Shown piece by piece: positions 1-9,765 of a stretch of 64,000 nucleotides of DNA. Source of the stretch: Atkinsonella hypoxylon (Eukaryota > Ascomycota > Sordariomycetes > Hypocreales > Clavicipitaceae); NCBI GenBank assembly GCA_000729835.1, contig JFHB01000007.1, positions 124,001 through 188,000 of the forward strand, read 5' to 3'. Each line of letters begins with the position of its first letter. Position 1 is the stretch's first letter. The position numbers and the translations under genes were made by a program. The notes under the pieces were generated by a model, which ran no database searches, was not told where the DNA came from, and saw nothing but the letters and a program-made list of their open reading frames with translations.

Positions 1-1249
1 AACTATCACAAGTTGCCTTGAGCAATTTTTAGCGGAAATCTGTTCTCCTCACAAGGACTTGAATGTTCGAGGTTGTCATCAGGGATTGTCAACCAAATCA
101 ACTAAGATGCAGAAACTGTCGTTACCTCTATTTATGACTCACCAGGCCGCATGCTTTGACAAGGAGGAGGCTGATAACGTTGTACAAGCGCCAACCATGG
201 CTTATTAGTGCATTTTCCCTGAACAGGGGGGCATTGAATGACAGTCAGATGGCAGTATTGACGACGGCTCTAACGCTTTCTGATATGCCAATGCACGAGA
301 TTGTCCGGAGCCAAGAAAGGTAACACATCCGCGTCCAAACAGCTGTTAGCGTGTGTGGTAGCTATTTTGTCAAATCGCATGGATTGCGGCGGCTGCAAAG
401 CATCAGTCAGATCAGATGTTGAGTGCTCACTCACCAGCATGATTCGATTGTCGGTTGGCTTCATGGGTTAGCATCACCACGTGCACGTCCCCCTTTGGGA
501 TATGCCGCCCAGAGACATCTTGAGATGGAGTTTGTTCACAAAACTGCGGAGGAGTGCAGATCAGTGCAGATCAGTGCAGACGAAAAAGAATACCAGCGTG
601 GGTTTGGTGCCGTGCAGACGCAACGAACGCGCGCAAAAGTCCTCTTGGGGCCCGTTATGTAATGTAATTTGACCACCTCATGCACATTCACGCAGGAGAA
701 GGAGTCATCTTGCCGGATTGTCAACACCTGGCTGGCCACTCCCTACCACGGCCCCTGCTACTGGCAGCTGCCATCGGACAATTGGCACTTCCGCTTAGTT
801 AGTTGCTGCCGCGTGGTCAAAAATCCGTTGGCTGCGTGTTTAGGCAATCCTTGGGATCCTTGGGCAGGCTGTCCTGTCAATATTATGCAGGCCTTTGTTC
901 TGATGCAGCTGCAGCCCTGCAATCCGCATCCAAGGCGAGGCGAGGCGAGGCGACTGCCTGGTGATCCCAGCTGTTACGAGAAGAAAATTCTAAATGTTCC
1001 CCTCAAAGTCCTGCTTCCTCGCACTAGGCAACCAACGATCAGACATCTTTAGTATATAAATCGGTCTGATCGGTCTGATCGGTCTGATCATCCTCACAAC
1101 CCAGTCTCTCTTCTTCAAAGCATCTCTACTCGTACAAGAGATCACAGCGTATTGATTGTCCTCTCCCCCACGGCTACGGATTGTCATTGTCCCACCAAAA
1201 TTGTAGCATCTTCATTCTTGCAGCACATCACTACTGCTTCATCGCCATC
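1..1249. other. Intergenic / promoter region of the BCS1-like gene
   Basis: No convincing gene was found here. Reading frames are short, overlap on both strands and show no recognisable protein. The stretch holds three short tandem arrays: a 10-mer at 553-580 (unit agtgcagatc), a GGCGA array at about 933-953, and three copies of the 9-mer tcggtctga at 1061-1087 directly after a TATA-like box. I read the right half as the promoter and 5' leader of the AAA ATPase gene that starts at 1250. Confidence 0.6.
1053..1087 (+). promoter_or_regulatory. TATA-like box followed by three tandem 9-mers
   Basis: The sequence tatataaa at 1053-1060 is followed immediately by three perfect copies of tcggtctga (1061-1087). 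It lies about 190 bases before the ATG at 1250, a suitable distance for a core promoter of the BCS1-like gene. The promoter role is inferred from position and the TATA match. The repeat may be a regulatory site or simple slippage. Confidence 0.4.
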
Positions 1250-3115
1250 ATGGATTTCTTCAAGCGAACCATGCAGCAGACCATGGAGCAAGCGTCTTCA
1301 CCACCCTCCGCCGAGACTGGAATCCCTGGTGCACCATCACCTCCATTCGCCCTCTTAAATTACTTCTTCCCTGGCTATTCAATGCTTACCTCTGCCGCGA
1401 ATGCATACATAGGCGCCGATGTCAACTCTTACATGCCAGTCCTGATTGCCGTACTAGCCATTTCTGTCACATGGAACTACGTCAAAGATCAGTTTTGGAT
1501 TTTCGTGAACAACTACCTCATGTCGAGTGTAATCATCCGTACCGATGATGAGATATACAACATGGTCATGTTGTGGTTGTCACGGCAGAAGTTTGCCCAC
1601 AACTGCCGCCACTTTCTTGCCAACACAAATATCAACTCTCGAAATCGTCACATGTACAGCTATTCCGACGATAACAGTGATGACGAGCACGAGGATGAGG
1701 TGAACGCCCATGTCAACGCCATTACCGGCGCATTGAGTTCTCAGAAGCAGGCATTGCACTACACCCCTTCTGGTGGTACTCATCTCTTCTGGTACAAGAT
1801 GCGCCCGCTTACTTTTGAGCGTTTGCGAAATCGTGACCAGAACATTTTCATGTTCCAGAGTGAGAAGGAAGAGCTCCGCATATCTTGCCTGGGACGAAAC
1901 CCTCGCATCCTCAAGGAGCTGCTGCTCGAGGCTCGTCAAATGCATATGAGGAAGGATGACCGCAAGACTGTCATTTATCGCGCCAACTTGAATGAAACTT
2001 ATTGGCAACGATGCATGTCCCGCCTTATTCGGCCATTCTCAACGGTCATCTTGGACGAGGACGTCAAGCAAAGCTTGATTGACGATGCGGCTGATTACCT
2101 GGACCCCATCACCCGTAGATGGTACGCAAACCGTGGCATCCCCTATCGTCGAGGTTACTTACTCCACGGCCCGCCAGGTACAGGGAAGAGTTCTCTTAGC
2201 CTTGCACTAGCTGGATACTTCCGCATGAAAATCTACATTATCAGCTTGAGCTCCAGCGCCGCTTCAGAGGAGAATCTGACTTCCCTCTTCCACGGGCTTC
2301 CCACATGCTGTGTGGTTCTCCTCGAGGACATTGACAGTGCCGGCCTTACACACACTCGAGAGGACTCTTCTGTTCCGTTGCCTGCAACAGAATCTGTCCC
2401 CGCCGCCAAGATGACCAATGGTACATATGTCGCTAAGCCTGCCGCTCCTACCAGCCGTATCTCTCTCTCCGGCCTTCTCAACATCCTTGACGGTGTTGCC
2501 TCTCAGGAAGGTCGCATCCTCATCATGACCACTAACCATATCGAAAAGCTCGACAAGGCGCTTATACGTCCCGGCCGCATCGACATGGTCATTCCATTTG
2601 GCCTGGCAGACAGCACCATGGCTGCATCTATTTTCCGTGCCATCTATGCCCCTTACGACAACGAAGCTTCCCCCAATGCAGATAATAAAGCACTGGATGT
2701 TGCTGCGGTTGAAACTCGTCTGACCAAGAAGCTTGTTCAAATCAGCGAGCGTGTCGACGATCAGGCCAAGGTTTTTGGCGAGAAGATACCCTCGCTGGAG
2801 TTCAGTCCTGCCGAGGTTCAGGGCTTGTTGTTGAGACACAAGCGTGATCCCAAAGGTGCCATTAATGCCGTTGAAAGCTGGGTCGCACAGATGCGCAAGG
2901 ACAAGCAGGAAAAGGCGGAGGCCGAAGCTGCCAGGATGGAGCGCGAAGCAGAGGAGCGTAAAAAGACCAATAAGCAGGCAGAGGATAAAAAGCCAGGCGA
3001 GGAAGCGAAGGAGGAAAAGGAGAGCGATGACGTACGCAAGCGCTCTACGGAGCTTGGTACCAATATCAACAGTCTCAAGAAGACTGGTTCAGACTCCGGC
3101 TATAAGACTCCTTGA
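1250..3115 (+). CDS. BCS1-like AAA ATPase (mitochondrial chaperone BCS1 family, extended paralogue)
   Basis: A single-exon gene of 621 residues. ATG 1250 (context catcATGG) is chosen because the longer open frame begins at a TTG. A hydrophobic segment near residues 60-80 (PVLIAVLAISVTW) fits the single N-terminal membrane span of BCS1_N proteins. The AAA module has Walker A GPPGTGKSS at about residue 307, Walker B VVLLEDID at about 355, and the sensor and arginine region TTNHIEKLDKALIRPGR. True BCS1 inserts the Rieske protein into complex III and is about 450 residues. This protein is longer, with an insert after Walker B and a lysine/glutamate-rich tail that is probably coiled coil. It therefore more likely belongs to the expanded fungal BCS1-like paralogue group, whose substrates are largely unknown. 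The membrane location is inferred and could be mitochondrial or another membrane. Confidence 0.9.
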   Translation: MDFFKRTMQQTMEQASSPPSAETGIPGAPSPPFALLNYFFPGYSMLTSAANAYIGADVNSYMPVLIAVLAISVTWNYVKDQFWIFVNNYLMSSVIIRTDDEIYNMVMLWLSRQKFAHNCRHFLANTNINSRNRHMYSYSDDNSDDEHEDEVNAHVNAITGALSSQKQALHYTPSGGTHLFWYKMRPLTFERLRNRDQNIFMFQSEKEELRISCLGRNPRILKELLLEARQMHMRKDDRKTVIYRANLNETYWQRCMSRLIRPFSTVILDEDVKQSLIDDAADYLDPITRRWYANRGIPYRRGYLLHGPPGTGKSSLSLALAGYFRMKIYIISLSSSAASEENLTSLFHGLPTCCVVLLEDIDSAGLTHTREDSSVPLPATESVPAAKMTNGTYVAKPAAPTSRISLSGLLNILDGVASQEGRILIMTTNHIEKLDKALIRPGRIDMVIPFGLADSTMAASIFRAIYAPYDNEASPNADNKALDVAAVETRLTKKLVQISERVDDQAKVFGEKIPSLEFSPAEVQGLLLRHKRDPKGAINAVESWVAQMRKDKQEKAEAEAARMEREAEERKKTNKQAEDKKPGEEAKEEKESDDVRKRSTELGTNINSLKKTGSDSGYKTP

Positions 3116-3239
3116 TTCGAAGTTTCTATATGCAACATTTGCTATTCGGTTATACATAGCGCTGGCGTTGGACAGATGGTTTGCATAGGTGCATAGCCCG
3201 GCATTAGGCTCAGGTCATAAAATTGTACTGTTCTTTCGA

Positions 3240-4260
3240 ACAACTACCGCTGCAAAATGTTTATAACAACGACACTGCCGAAAGGGTGTACAGTAAATCT
3301 TAGATCCAGCCTATATACTATTGATACCGATATTGGTGCTAATTTCATCGAGAATCTTGAAGTTAGACTTGCTGGTATTGAATCTATCGAAGTTGAAGCT
3401 GTTGAAGCTGCTAATGTTGATACTGCTCTATAGAATAGATAGTATTAATCAAGAAGAATGTATTATAACAACCCGTATATACTAGTGTATACACTCTTTC
3501 CCTTGATCTTCCCAACAATAATATTAAGATTCTTTTACTAGATAAATACTTATAATTCTAAAAATAATACACATAACCCCTTTATTATAGAGAGGTTGCG
3601 CACACAGAACAAATAACTGGAACCTTACATCAATACATCAATACATCAATACCAGCAAGCAGCACTAGGCAACAAGCCAGTCTTCTTATAACGAATTCAT
3701 GCCACACTAAATTGGTCCGTAACACTCAGAGATATAATTCAAGTATGTACTTACCAAGAAAATTTATAGTAATACACCCCTCTCTTTTCTTAAGTAGCCT
3801 ACGCTTCTCTCGCCTACCTCCTGTGTTACTCCTAAACACCTGAGCCAAAGGTTCGAGTCTATAGCAATACCACTATTAATAGCTATCTGCTGCATTCTAC
3901 GTGATTAGTACCACACACTACAGTTTGATTTAGGCCGCTGCTACTTCTACTGTGAAGGATTTGCTGAGAGCAATTATAGGTGCTAATCTAAGAGACTTCA
4001 CTACCCTCTTGGATACTGGCCTTGTAAAAGCCCTATTATTTTCAACAGGTGTACTTTCTTTTAATTATTAAGCGTTTAGAAGTTGCGGGATATCTTTAAC
4101 TTCCTCCTAAGCGTATAACTGTTACACAATTATGCTACGTTTGTAGTTTAATAATAAAGAAGAGGATAAATTGTGAATAAACTAACTAGTGATCTAGATT
4201 TAAGAAAGAACAGGAGGGATTTTCCTATTTATTTTAAAGAGCAAAATTAAGAAAAACAGA
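3240..4260. mobile_element. AT-rich, probably RIP-degraded mobile-element relic
   Basis: Composition changes sharply to AT/TpA-rich, as expected when repeat-induced point mutation converts CpA to TpA in fungal repeats. A decayed reading frame at about 3348-3432 reads as a Glu/Ala/Val-rich stretch ending in a stop. Three copies of the 9-mer atcaataca lie at about 3628-3656. No transposase, reverse transcriptase or clear terminal repeat could be read, so the element class is unknown. Confidence 0.45.
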
Positions 4261-4264
4261 GAAA

Positions 4265-4345
4265 ATGCAACCGTAGGTGGCGCGGTCAATTACATCATGA
4301 CTCGCGCTACCCTTCGTTATAAGAGGTCTTCGAACCCCTGTTGCC
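4265..4345 (+). pseudogene. Degenerate tRNA-like segment, possible SINE head
   Basis: The segment opens with gcaac and ends with gttgc, which could pair as an acceptor stem. A box-A-like stretch (taggtggcgcggtcaatta) has a D-stem candidate ggtg/catc, and a box-B-like ttcgaacccc sits near the 3' end. The anticodon and T stems do not pair cleanly, so this is not a working tRNA. It lies at the edge of the AT-rich island, so a decayed tRNA gene or a tRNA-derived SINE head are both possible. Confidence 0.25.
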
Positions 4346-5215
4346 TGCTCGGATTAAGCTCGTTCCGAGCTTGCACCTTTACGCCGCAACATTATTTTAT
4401 GGCAACAGATTAGTTAACTAAGCATCAGAAGGGAGAAGAGTGCTACGAAGCGGTCGTTGGTTAACATGCTGGCTGGCTCGGATATCGTACTACGCGCGAC
4501 CTCTTTTCTTTTCTTTTTTTTTTTTTTTCTTTTTGAAGTCGAAAATCGATGTGAACAACTGCCAAAGTTGAGGGGGCCTGTCACTCAACATGTCAATTGC
4601 CGGGCTGGAATGGCGGGGTGGGAGAGACAAACGACCAATAACTTTCATCGAGAGATGCAGATTCCATGAACGCAATGTAGAAAGTCATTGGATGGCCGGC
4701 AGGAGAGGCAGGCATTGCAACAGGGTCTTCTAATTTCCAAACAAAGTGGTTCTGGTGGCGTAGCGTAGCCGTAGCATCTGACCATCAACAAGCCTCGTGC
4801 CGAATGCCTCCATGTGCCCCAACCAAATCTCCACTCCCCCTGACAGAGGTCCGTTCATTTTCATCAGCCTTAATTCCGCTGGCCATTGAGAAAGGGGCGG
4901 TGAAAGACTGACTGGAGTCTGATGGACGATAACGGTTGGCGTCGCGCGGGAAGAAAAGAGAACCCTGAGACTTGGACTGGGACTGAGACTCGTCTGGTCT
5001 GGGGTTTTTTTCTTTTTTTTTTTTTGGGTGGGAGGGGCAGAGTGGACGGAAAGGACAGCCCAGATGAAGGTGCCTGCTGTTAAAACCTAGCCTCCTCCCA
5101 CTCGTCTCGTCTCGTCTCGTCTCTGCATATACGCCTCTAACATATCTGATTTTCCATTTTCATTTTCACACGCGACCTTTTTGTTCTTCTGTATACACAG
5201 TTGTTTCCCCACAAG

Positions 5216-6986
5216 ATGGCTTCCCGTCCCCAGAACATTGGCATCAAGGCCATCGAGATTTACTTCCCCAGTCAGGTACGTTGTCCCGCCAGCAGTGAGT
5301 GTCTGGTACCCTTCGCTGGCCGTGTAAAAGGAAAGGGAGAAAAAAAAAAAAAAAAAGAAGAGCTGCGAAGGCTAGGTCCAAAACTGCAATGCAAACCCCT
5401 TAGTCGCCGGCATGGCTAACCCACGATTCCTTCCTTTCCACGCATGTAGTATGTCGAGCAGAGCGAGCTTGAGAAGTTTGACGGTGTCGCCACCGGGAAA
5501 TACACCATTGGCCTCGGCCAGACCAAGATGAGCTTCTGCGATGATCGTGAGGGTGAGTTGTGACTCTATTCCTTCTGGACCCCTACCTGTGAACTTTGTG
5601 CAAGTACTGGATTCTCTCGCCAATCGGTCTGCATAAGGTCTGCATCAATGATTTACTTCTGGGCTGTTATGTGCTGATACCTTTCTTTTCCACATTCGCA
5701 GATATCTACTCTTTTGCCCTCACCGTTACCTCAAATCTGCTCAACAAGTACAACATCGATCCCAACTCCATTGGTCGATTGGAGGTTGGCACCGAAACCA
5801 TCTTGGACAAGTCCAAATCGGTCAAGTCAGTACTTATGCAGCTTTTTGGCGACAACACCAACCTGGAAGGTGTTGACACAGTAAACGCCTGCTACGGCGG
5901 TACCAATGCTCTGTTCAACAGCATTAACTGGGTGGAATCCTCGGCATGGGATGGCCGTGATGCCATTGTTGTTGCTGGTGACATTGCTCTTTACGCCAAG
6001 GGCAATGCTCGACCTACTGGTGGCGCTGGCGCTGTTGCTATGCTTATTGGACCAAACGCCCCTGTCGTCATGGAACCTGGACTGCGAGGCACCTACATGC
6101 AGCACACCTACGACTTTTATAAGCCTGACCTGACCAGCGAGTACCCCTACGTCGATGGCCACTACTCTATCAACTGCTATACCAAGGCTCTGGATTCTGC
6201 TTACCGTGATTACTGCAAGCGCGAGGCTAGGCTCGCCAATGGCCATGCTAACGGCACCGATGCCAGCAAGACGCCTCTCGACCGCTTCGACTACCTTGCT
6301 TTCCACGCTCCTACCTGCAAGCTTGTGCAAAAGTCATATGCTCGCTTGCTGTACCACGATTATCTCGCCAACGCCGATGCCCCTGCTTTTGCCGAGGTGG
6401 CCCCCGAATTGCGTGACATGGACTACGAGAAGTCTCTGACCGACAAGGTTCTTGAGAAGACATTTATGGCTTTGACCAAGAAGAAGTTCCAGGATCGCGT
6501 TCAGCCCACTAATCAGGTTGCGACCATGTGCGGTAACATGTACTGCGCCAGCGTCTGGGGTGGTCTCGCCAGTTTGCTGTCCTTTGTTGACCCCAAGTCT
6601 CTCGAGGGCAAGCGCATAGGTGTATTCTCCTATGGCTCTGGCTTGGCCTCTAGCTTCATGTCATTCCGTGTCAATGGCAGTGTCGAGGCTATCTCCAAGA
6701 ACCTGAACATCCCCGCTCGTCTGGAAGCCCGTCGTGCCGTTCCCCCTGAGACCTTTGATGCCGTAAGCAGACCTGTCTTTTCATTTCATAATTATCATCC
6801 TGCGACACGAGTTTGCATCATTGCTGACATTCTTCGGTTTATTTGCAGATGTGTGAGCTTCGCCACCAGGCCCATCTGAAGAAGGATTACACCCCCAAAG
6901 GTGACCCTTCCACCATCATTCCCGCCACCTATTACCTCGAGAAGGTCGACGACATGTTCAAGCGCCAGTACAAGGTTCAGGCATAA
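5216..6986 (+). CDS. ERG13: Hydroxymethylglutaryl-CoA synthase
   Basis: Condenses acetyl-CoA with acetoacetyl-CoA to HMG-CoA, the second step of the mevalonate route to ergosterol and isoprenoids; cytosolic. Exons are 5216-5275, 5450-5552, 5702-6762 and 6849-6986, giving 453 residues, the normal fungal length. All junctions are GT-AG and keep the frame. The active-site cysteine lies in NACYGG at about residue 118, followed by family signatures such as GDIALYAKG and RPTGGAGAVAML. The conserved GNMYCASVWGGLASLLS and the GVFSYGSGLASS glycine-rich segment are present. The first intron contains a run of about 17 A. The gene is convergent with the DHCR24-like gene. It is the clearest metabolic assignment in the window. 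A mitochondrial ketogenic form is not expected in fungi. Confidence 0.97.
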
Positions 6987-7605
6987 ATTTGCCGCGCACA
7001 GAGAAGATGTTAGAAAAAGTACAAGAAGTAAATGAGCCATATTGTCTAGATCATGCTCTGCATGACACAATAGACAAAGTGGAACTTTTGTTTATTTCAG
7101 CATATCTCCGACAACAGTTTCTTTTAAACGCCGCAAGATTAATGTAATGGTTGGCCAAAACGACTGATCCATGACGAAGTTAATAGTTGGAGGAATGCAT
7201 GAAGACATTGGAAGAAAATCACGGAAATTTGTCGTATCAGACGGTACATGATACGAACAAACCCCCGATCGAGCTCATCGAAAATCTGACTCACAAAAGG
7301 CAGAAATTTCCTCGGCTTGTGTAAATACTTTAGTTGGACCTTATGGAAGGAATGCAATCGAAGAAAAGGGTTCTCCTGGGTCAAACGTCTAATAGAGCGA
7401 AGGACATGTGGGCTTTTTGATTTTTTTTTTCTTTCTTTTTTTTTTTCTAAAACAAAAACATATGAATATAATTAATCGCTAGAAATTCGCTATTGGATTT
7501 ATGTTTCTTTCGACTGGCAAGTACATCATGTTGTACATGAACAATTCAGAATCAATGGTATCTAGTATAATGTACAGGGAGGCACAAAGCAGGAATTACG
7601 CGATT
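6987..7605. other. Convergent 3' intergenic region
   Basis: A 619-base spacer between the stops of HMG-CoA synthase and the DHCR24-like gene. It is AT-rich, with T-tracts at about 7420-7448, and should hold both 3' UTRs and poly(A) signals. The short frames inside it have no recognisable content. Confidence 0.6.
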
Positions 7606-9159
7606 CTATTGGTCTTCAACCTTGTATTTCCACTCTGCGCGTCTATGCAAGTGGTAATCTTTGCTCCTGATAGCCTGCCAGATGCCGTAGAGCCCACCAA
7701 TAGGCCACTTCGCTTTGAAGGATTGTTTTACCTTGTTGCGCTCCTTTCGCGCGGCATCAACATCAATGCGGACTTTGTCATAAACCGTAGGCAGCGTCGT
7801 CGCATGGTATTTCTTCCGCAGGGACTCGTACCAGCCGCGGTTCTTGTCGTATACGCGCCAGAACTCCTCCTCGTCGTAGTATGTGTGCGCATACAACCAC
7901 TTCCTACCGCCCAGCTCGACCAACTTGTCCTCCAGGGCGCGGTTCTTGGCGATGAACTCTTCGTGGTCGGCGGGACCCCACCCCCAAAGGCCAACGTTCA
8001 GGATATCTTTTGGCACCGTGGATCCGTCGGCCGCCGTCTCCGTCTCGCCCGTGTAAGGATGGAAGGTGGGAGGGAGTGTTTGCTTCAGGGGACATAGCCA
8101 GAGGGGCCAGATGTTGAACGTGGCGGTGGCGTAGTGGACGAACTCTTCGGCTCTGGCGTACGGCAGGCCGAGGTCTTGGACGACGAAGCGGGCTGATTCG
8201 CCCGAGGCGTGCAGTGCGCGGTACAACATGCGCGTATGCACGAAGTCGTCTAGGAACCAGCGGGTGAGGCGGTTGAAGGGCACGTATCGGAAGTATGTCC
8301 ATCCCTGGGCGCCGACCCAGAAGCCTGCTCGGTCGTAGCGGAAGAGGTATTCCGCCAGGGGGATGTAGTCGACGGCGACGGACGCCGGGCAGGCGGTTGT
8401 CGAAGCAGAGCAGGCCTTCTTGGTCTTGTCCCTGACGTGAAGATAGAACCACGGGTCGCGCGCGCTGCTGAAGGTCTGCACCCTTGCGCCGTCGGGCTTC
8501 TCATCCGTCATCGTCCCCGTCACGACGACGCCGTGGTCCGGCGAGAAGAGGATCCCATCCACGTAGTCGTTTTCCGGATTCTGCGTCTCGCGCCGGACCT
8601 TGTCAATCGCCTCGGCCACGCTGCCCGTACGGTGGTACGTCGTGCGCACAAACCTCCTCGCCTCGACCAGCCGGAGCTCCATCAGCGTCGTGACGCCCAG
8701 CGTGCCCACGGCGCCGGCCGCGCCGCGAAACAGATCGGGCCTCTCGTCTCTGGAGGCCCGCACCACGTCGCCGTTGCCGAGCACCATCTCGACAGCGTTG
8801 ATGGTCTCGTTGAAGAAGCCGTGTCGGAAGGAGCTGCTCTCGCCTGCCGTGCCGGCGTACCCGCCGCCCGCCGTGATGCCCGGGAACTCCATCACCACGG
8901 GGGGCACCAGGCCGTGACGCAGCGTGGACTCGACGAGCCGGTCCATGGGGACATTGGGCTCGACCAGCGCGGTGCGCGCGGCCCGGTCGACGCCCACGAC
9001 GTTGGAGAGCGCGCTGATGTCGACGGTGGGCGCGCCCGGGCGCGGGCGCGGTCGAGTGCTGTTTGTCGAGCCGTGGAAGATGCGGTAGCTTTCTTTCTTG
9101 TCGAAGTAGGTGCGGACGGCGGCGGCGATGGTGCTCACGGCTTGCTTGTGGCGCTCCAT
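7606..9159 (-). CDS. FAD-binding oxidoreductase, delta(24)-sterol reductase (DHCR24/DWF1)-like
   Basis: A PCMH-type FAD-binding protein of 517 residues. Motifs typical of the DHCR24/DIMINUTO family include HGSTNSTR near the N-terminus, EFPGITAGGGYAGTAGESSS (flavin pocket) and MVLGNGDVVRAS. DHCR24 reduces the sterol side-chain C24 double bond in animals and plants. Ergosterol-making ascomycetes use ERG4 on a different bond, so the substrate here is uncertain. No N-terminal membrane anchor is seen, unlike human DHCR24. The longest open frame starts at a TTG (9213), so ATG 9159 (MERHKQAV) is taken. An alternative is a 7-nt first exon at 9330-9336 (ATG GAC C) spliced over a GTGAGT...GGTAG intron to 9170; this stays in frame and adds a few residues. 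The gene has high GC, and the long opposite-strand frames are shadows. Confidence 0.85.
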   Translation of the reverse strand: MERHKQAVSTIAAAVRTYFDKKESYRIFHGSTNSTRPRPRPGAPTVDISALSNVVGVDRAARTALVEPNVPMDRLVESTLRHGLVPPVVMEFPGITAGGGYAGTAGESSSFRHGFFNETINAVEMVLGNGDVVRASRDERPDLFRGAAGAVGTLGVTTLMELRLVEARRFVRTTYHRTGSVAEAIDKVRRETQNPENDYVDGILFSPDHGVVVTGTMTDEKPDGARVQTFSSARDPWFYLHVRDKTKKACSASTTACPASVAVDYIPLAEYLFRYDRAGFWVGAQGWTYFRYVPFNRLTRWFLDDFVHTRMLYRALHASGESARFVVQDLGLPYARAEEFVHYATATFNIWPLWLCPLKQTLPPTFHPYTGETETAADGSTVPKDILNVGLWGWGPADHEEFIAKNRALEDKLVELGGRKWLYAHTYYDEEEFWRVYDKNRGWYESLRKKYHATTLPTVYDKVRIDVDAARKERNKVKQSFKAKWPIGGLYGIWQAIRSKDYHLHRRAEWKYKVEDQ

Positions 9160-9496
9160 TGTTTTCGAGGCTACCGTGGGTGCGATGCGGTCCCTGAAGT
9201 TAAACTCGGCCAATTGGTGTTTTGGGGGAAGTGATTATGCGTGCTTTTTGTCCGTCTTGCTGGATTCTCAAAGATGTCAGGAAACATGGGCCTTTTTTTT
9301 TTTTTTTTTTTTAAAAAACAAATACTCACGGTCCATTCTTGTCGTCAGAGAGACGGCGTATCAGAGTTAACCTTACACAGCAGACCCGAGTTTGAAAAAA
9401 AAAAGGAGAATAAATGAATTAAGTCACGTACCGATAAAGCCGCGACTATCCATTCTCCCCTCCTCCAAAGGAGATGCTCGCCCATTTACTTTGCCC

Positions 9497-9501
9497 AAAA
9501 A
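9497..9501 (-). terminator. Pol III T-run terminator of tRNA-Asn copy 1
   Basis: Five T on the minus strand, starting six bases after the discriminator base, the standard Pol III stop signal. Confidence 0.7.
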
Positions 9502-9506
9502 GACGA

Positions 9507-9580
9507 CTCCCCCGGAAAGGCTTGAACTTTCAACCTCCTGATTAACAGTCAGACGCGCTAGCCAATTGCGCCACGGAGGA
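9507..9580 (-). tRNA. tRNA-Asn (anticodon GTT), copy 1
   Basis: A 74-nt cloverleaf on the minus strand. The acceptor TCCTCCG pairs with CGGGGGA, discriminator G. The D-arm is GCGC/GCGC, the anticodon loop is CTGTTAA, and the T-arm is GAAAG/CTTTC. No intron. Its T-loop reads TTCAAGC where copy 2 has TTCGAGC, a single transition. A run of five T (plus-strand A at 9497-9501) follows as a Pol III terminator. Its almost identical neighbour at 9692-9765 suggests a recent tandem duplication. Confidence 0.95.
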
Positions 9581-9675
9581 CTTGACACGTGACGCTGCGT
9601 CAATACATTCTAACCGGATACCTCTGGGAATACCAAATAAAAGAGATGAAAAAAAAAATAAAAAGAAGGATATGT

Positions 9676-9682
9676 AAAAAAA
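9676..9682 (-). terminator. Pol III T-run terminator of tRNA-Asn copy 2
   Basis: Seven T on the minus strand, about nine bases downstream of the tRNA 3' end. Confidence 0.7.
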
Positions 9683-9691
9683 GGACATTGG

Positions 9692-9765
9692 CTCCCCCGG
9701 AAAGGCTCGAACTTTCAACCTCCTGATTAACAGTCAGACGCGCTAGCCAATTGCGCCACGGAGGA
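9692..9765 (-). tRNA. tRNA-Asn (anticodon GTT), copy 2
   Basis: A 74-nt cloverleaf identical to copy 1 except for the T-loop (TTCGAGC). The anticodon loop is CTGTTAA, giving GTT. Box A (GTGGCGCAATTGG) and box B (GTTCGAGCC) are intact. The T-loop of this copy is the standard form. Seven T follow on the minus strand (plus-strand A at 9676-9682). The two genes are separated by 111 bases and are transcribed in the same direction. Confidence 0.96.

Larger units (their letters stand above)
3116..5215. other. Intergenic region with an AT-rich relic island
   Basis: No intact gene was found. About 3240-4260 is strongly AT-rich and TpA-rich. The rest, about 4260-5215, has normal composition and includes T-tracts near 4512-4528 and 5007-5024 and a CTCGT array at about 5100-5120. 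The last few hundred bases should be the promoter and leader of the HMG-CoA synthase gene. Confidence 0.6.

Noticed and set aside
7501..8097. Plus-strand frame of 198 codons
   Set aside because: Overlaps the 3' half of the DHCR24-like gene on the opposite strand; no motif, low-quality start.
8437..9234. Long plus-strand frame (265 codons) opposite the DHCR24-like gene
   Set aside because: It is the antisense shadow of a GC-rich gene with clear FAD-binding motifs on the other strand, and its own translation is Arg/His-rich without any family pattern.
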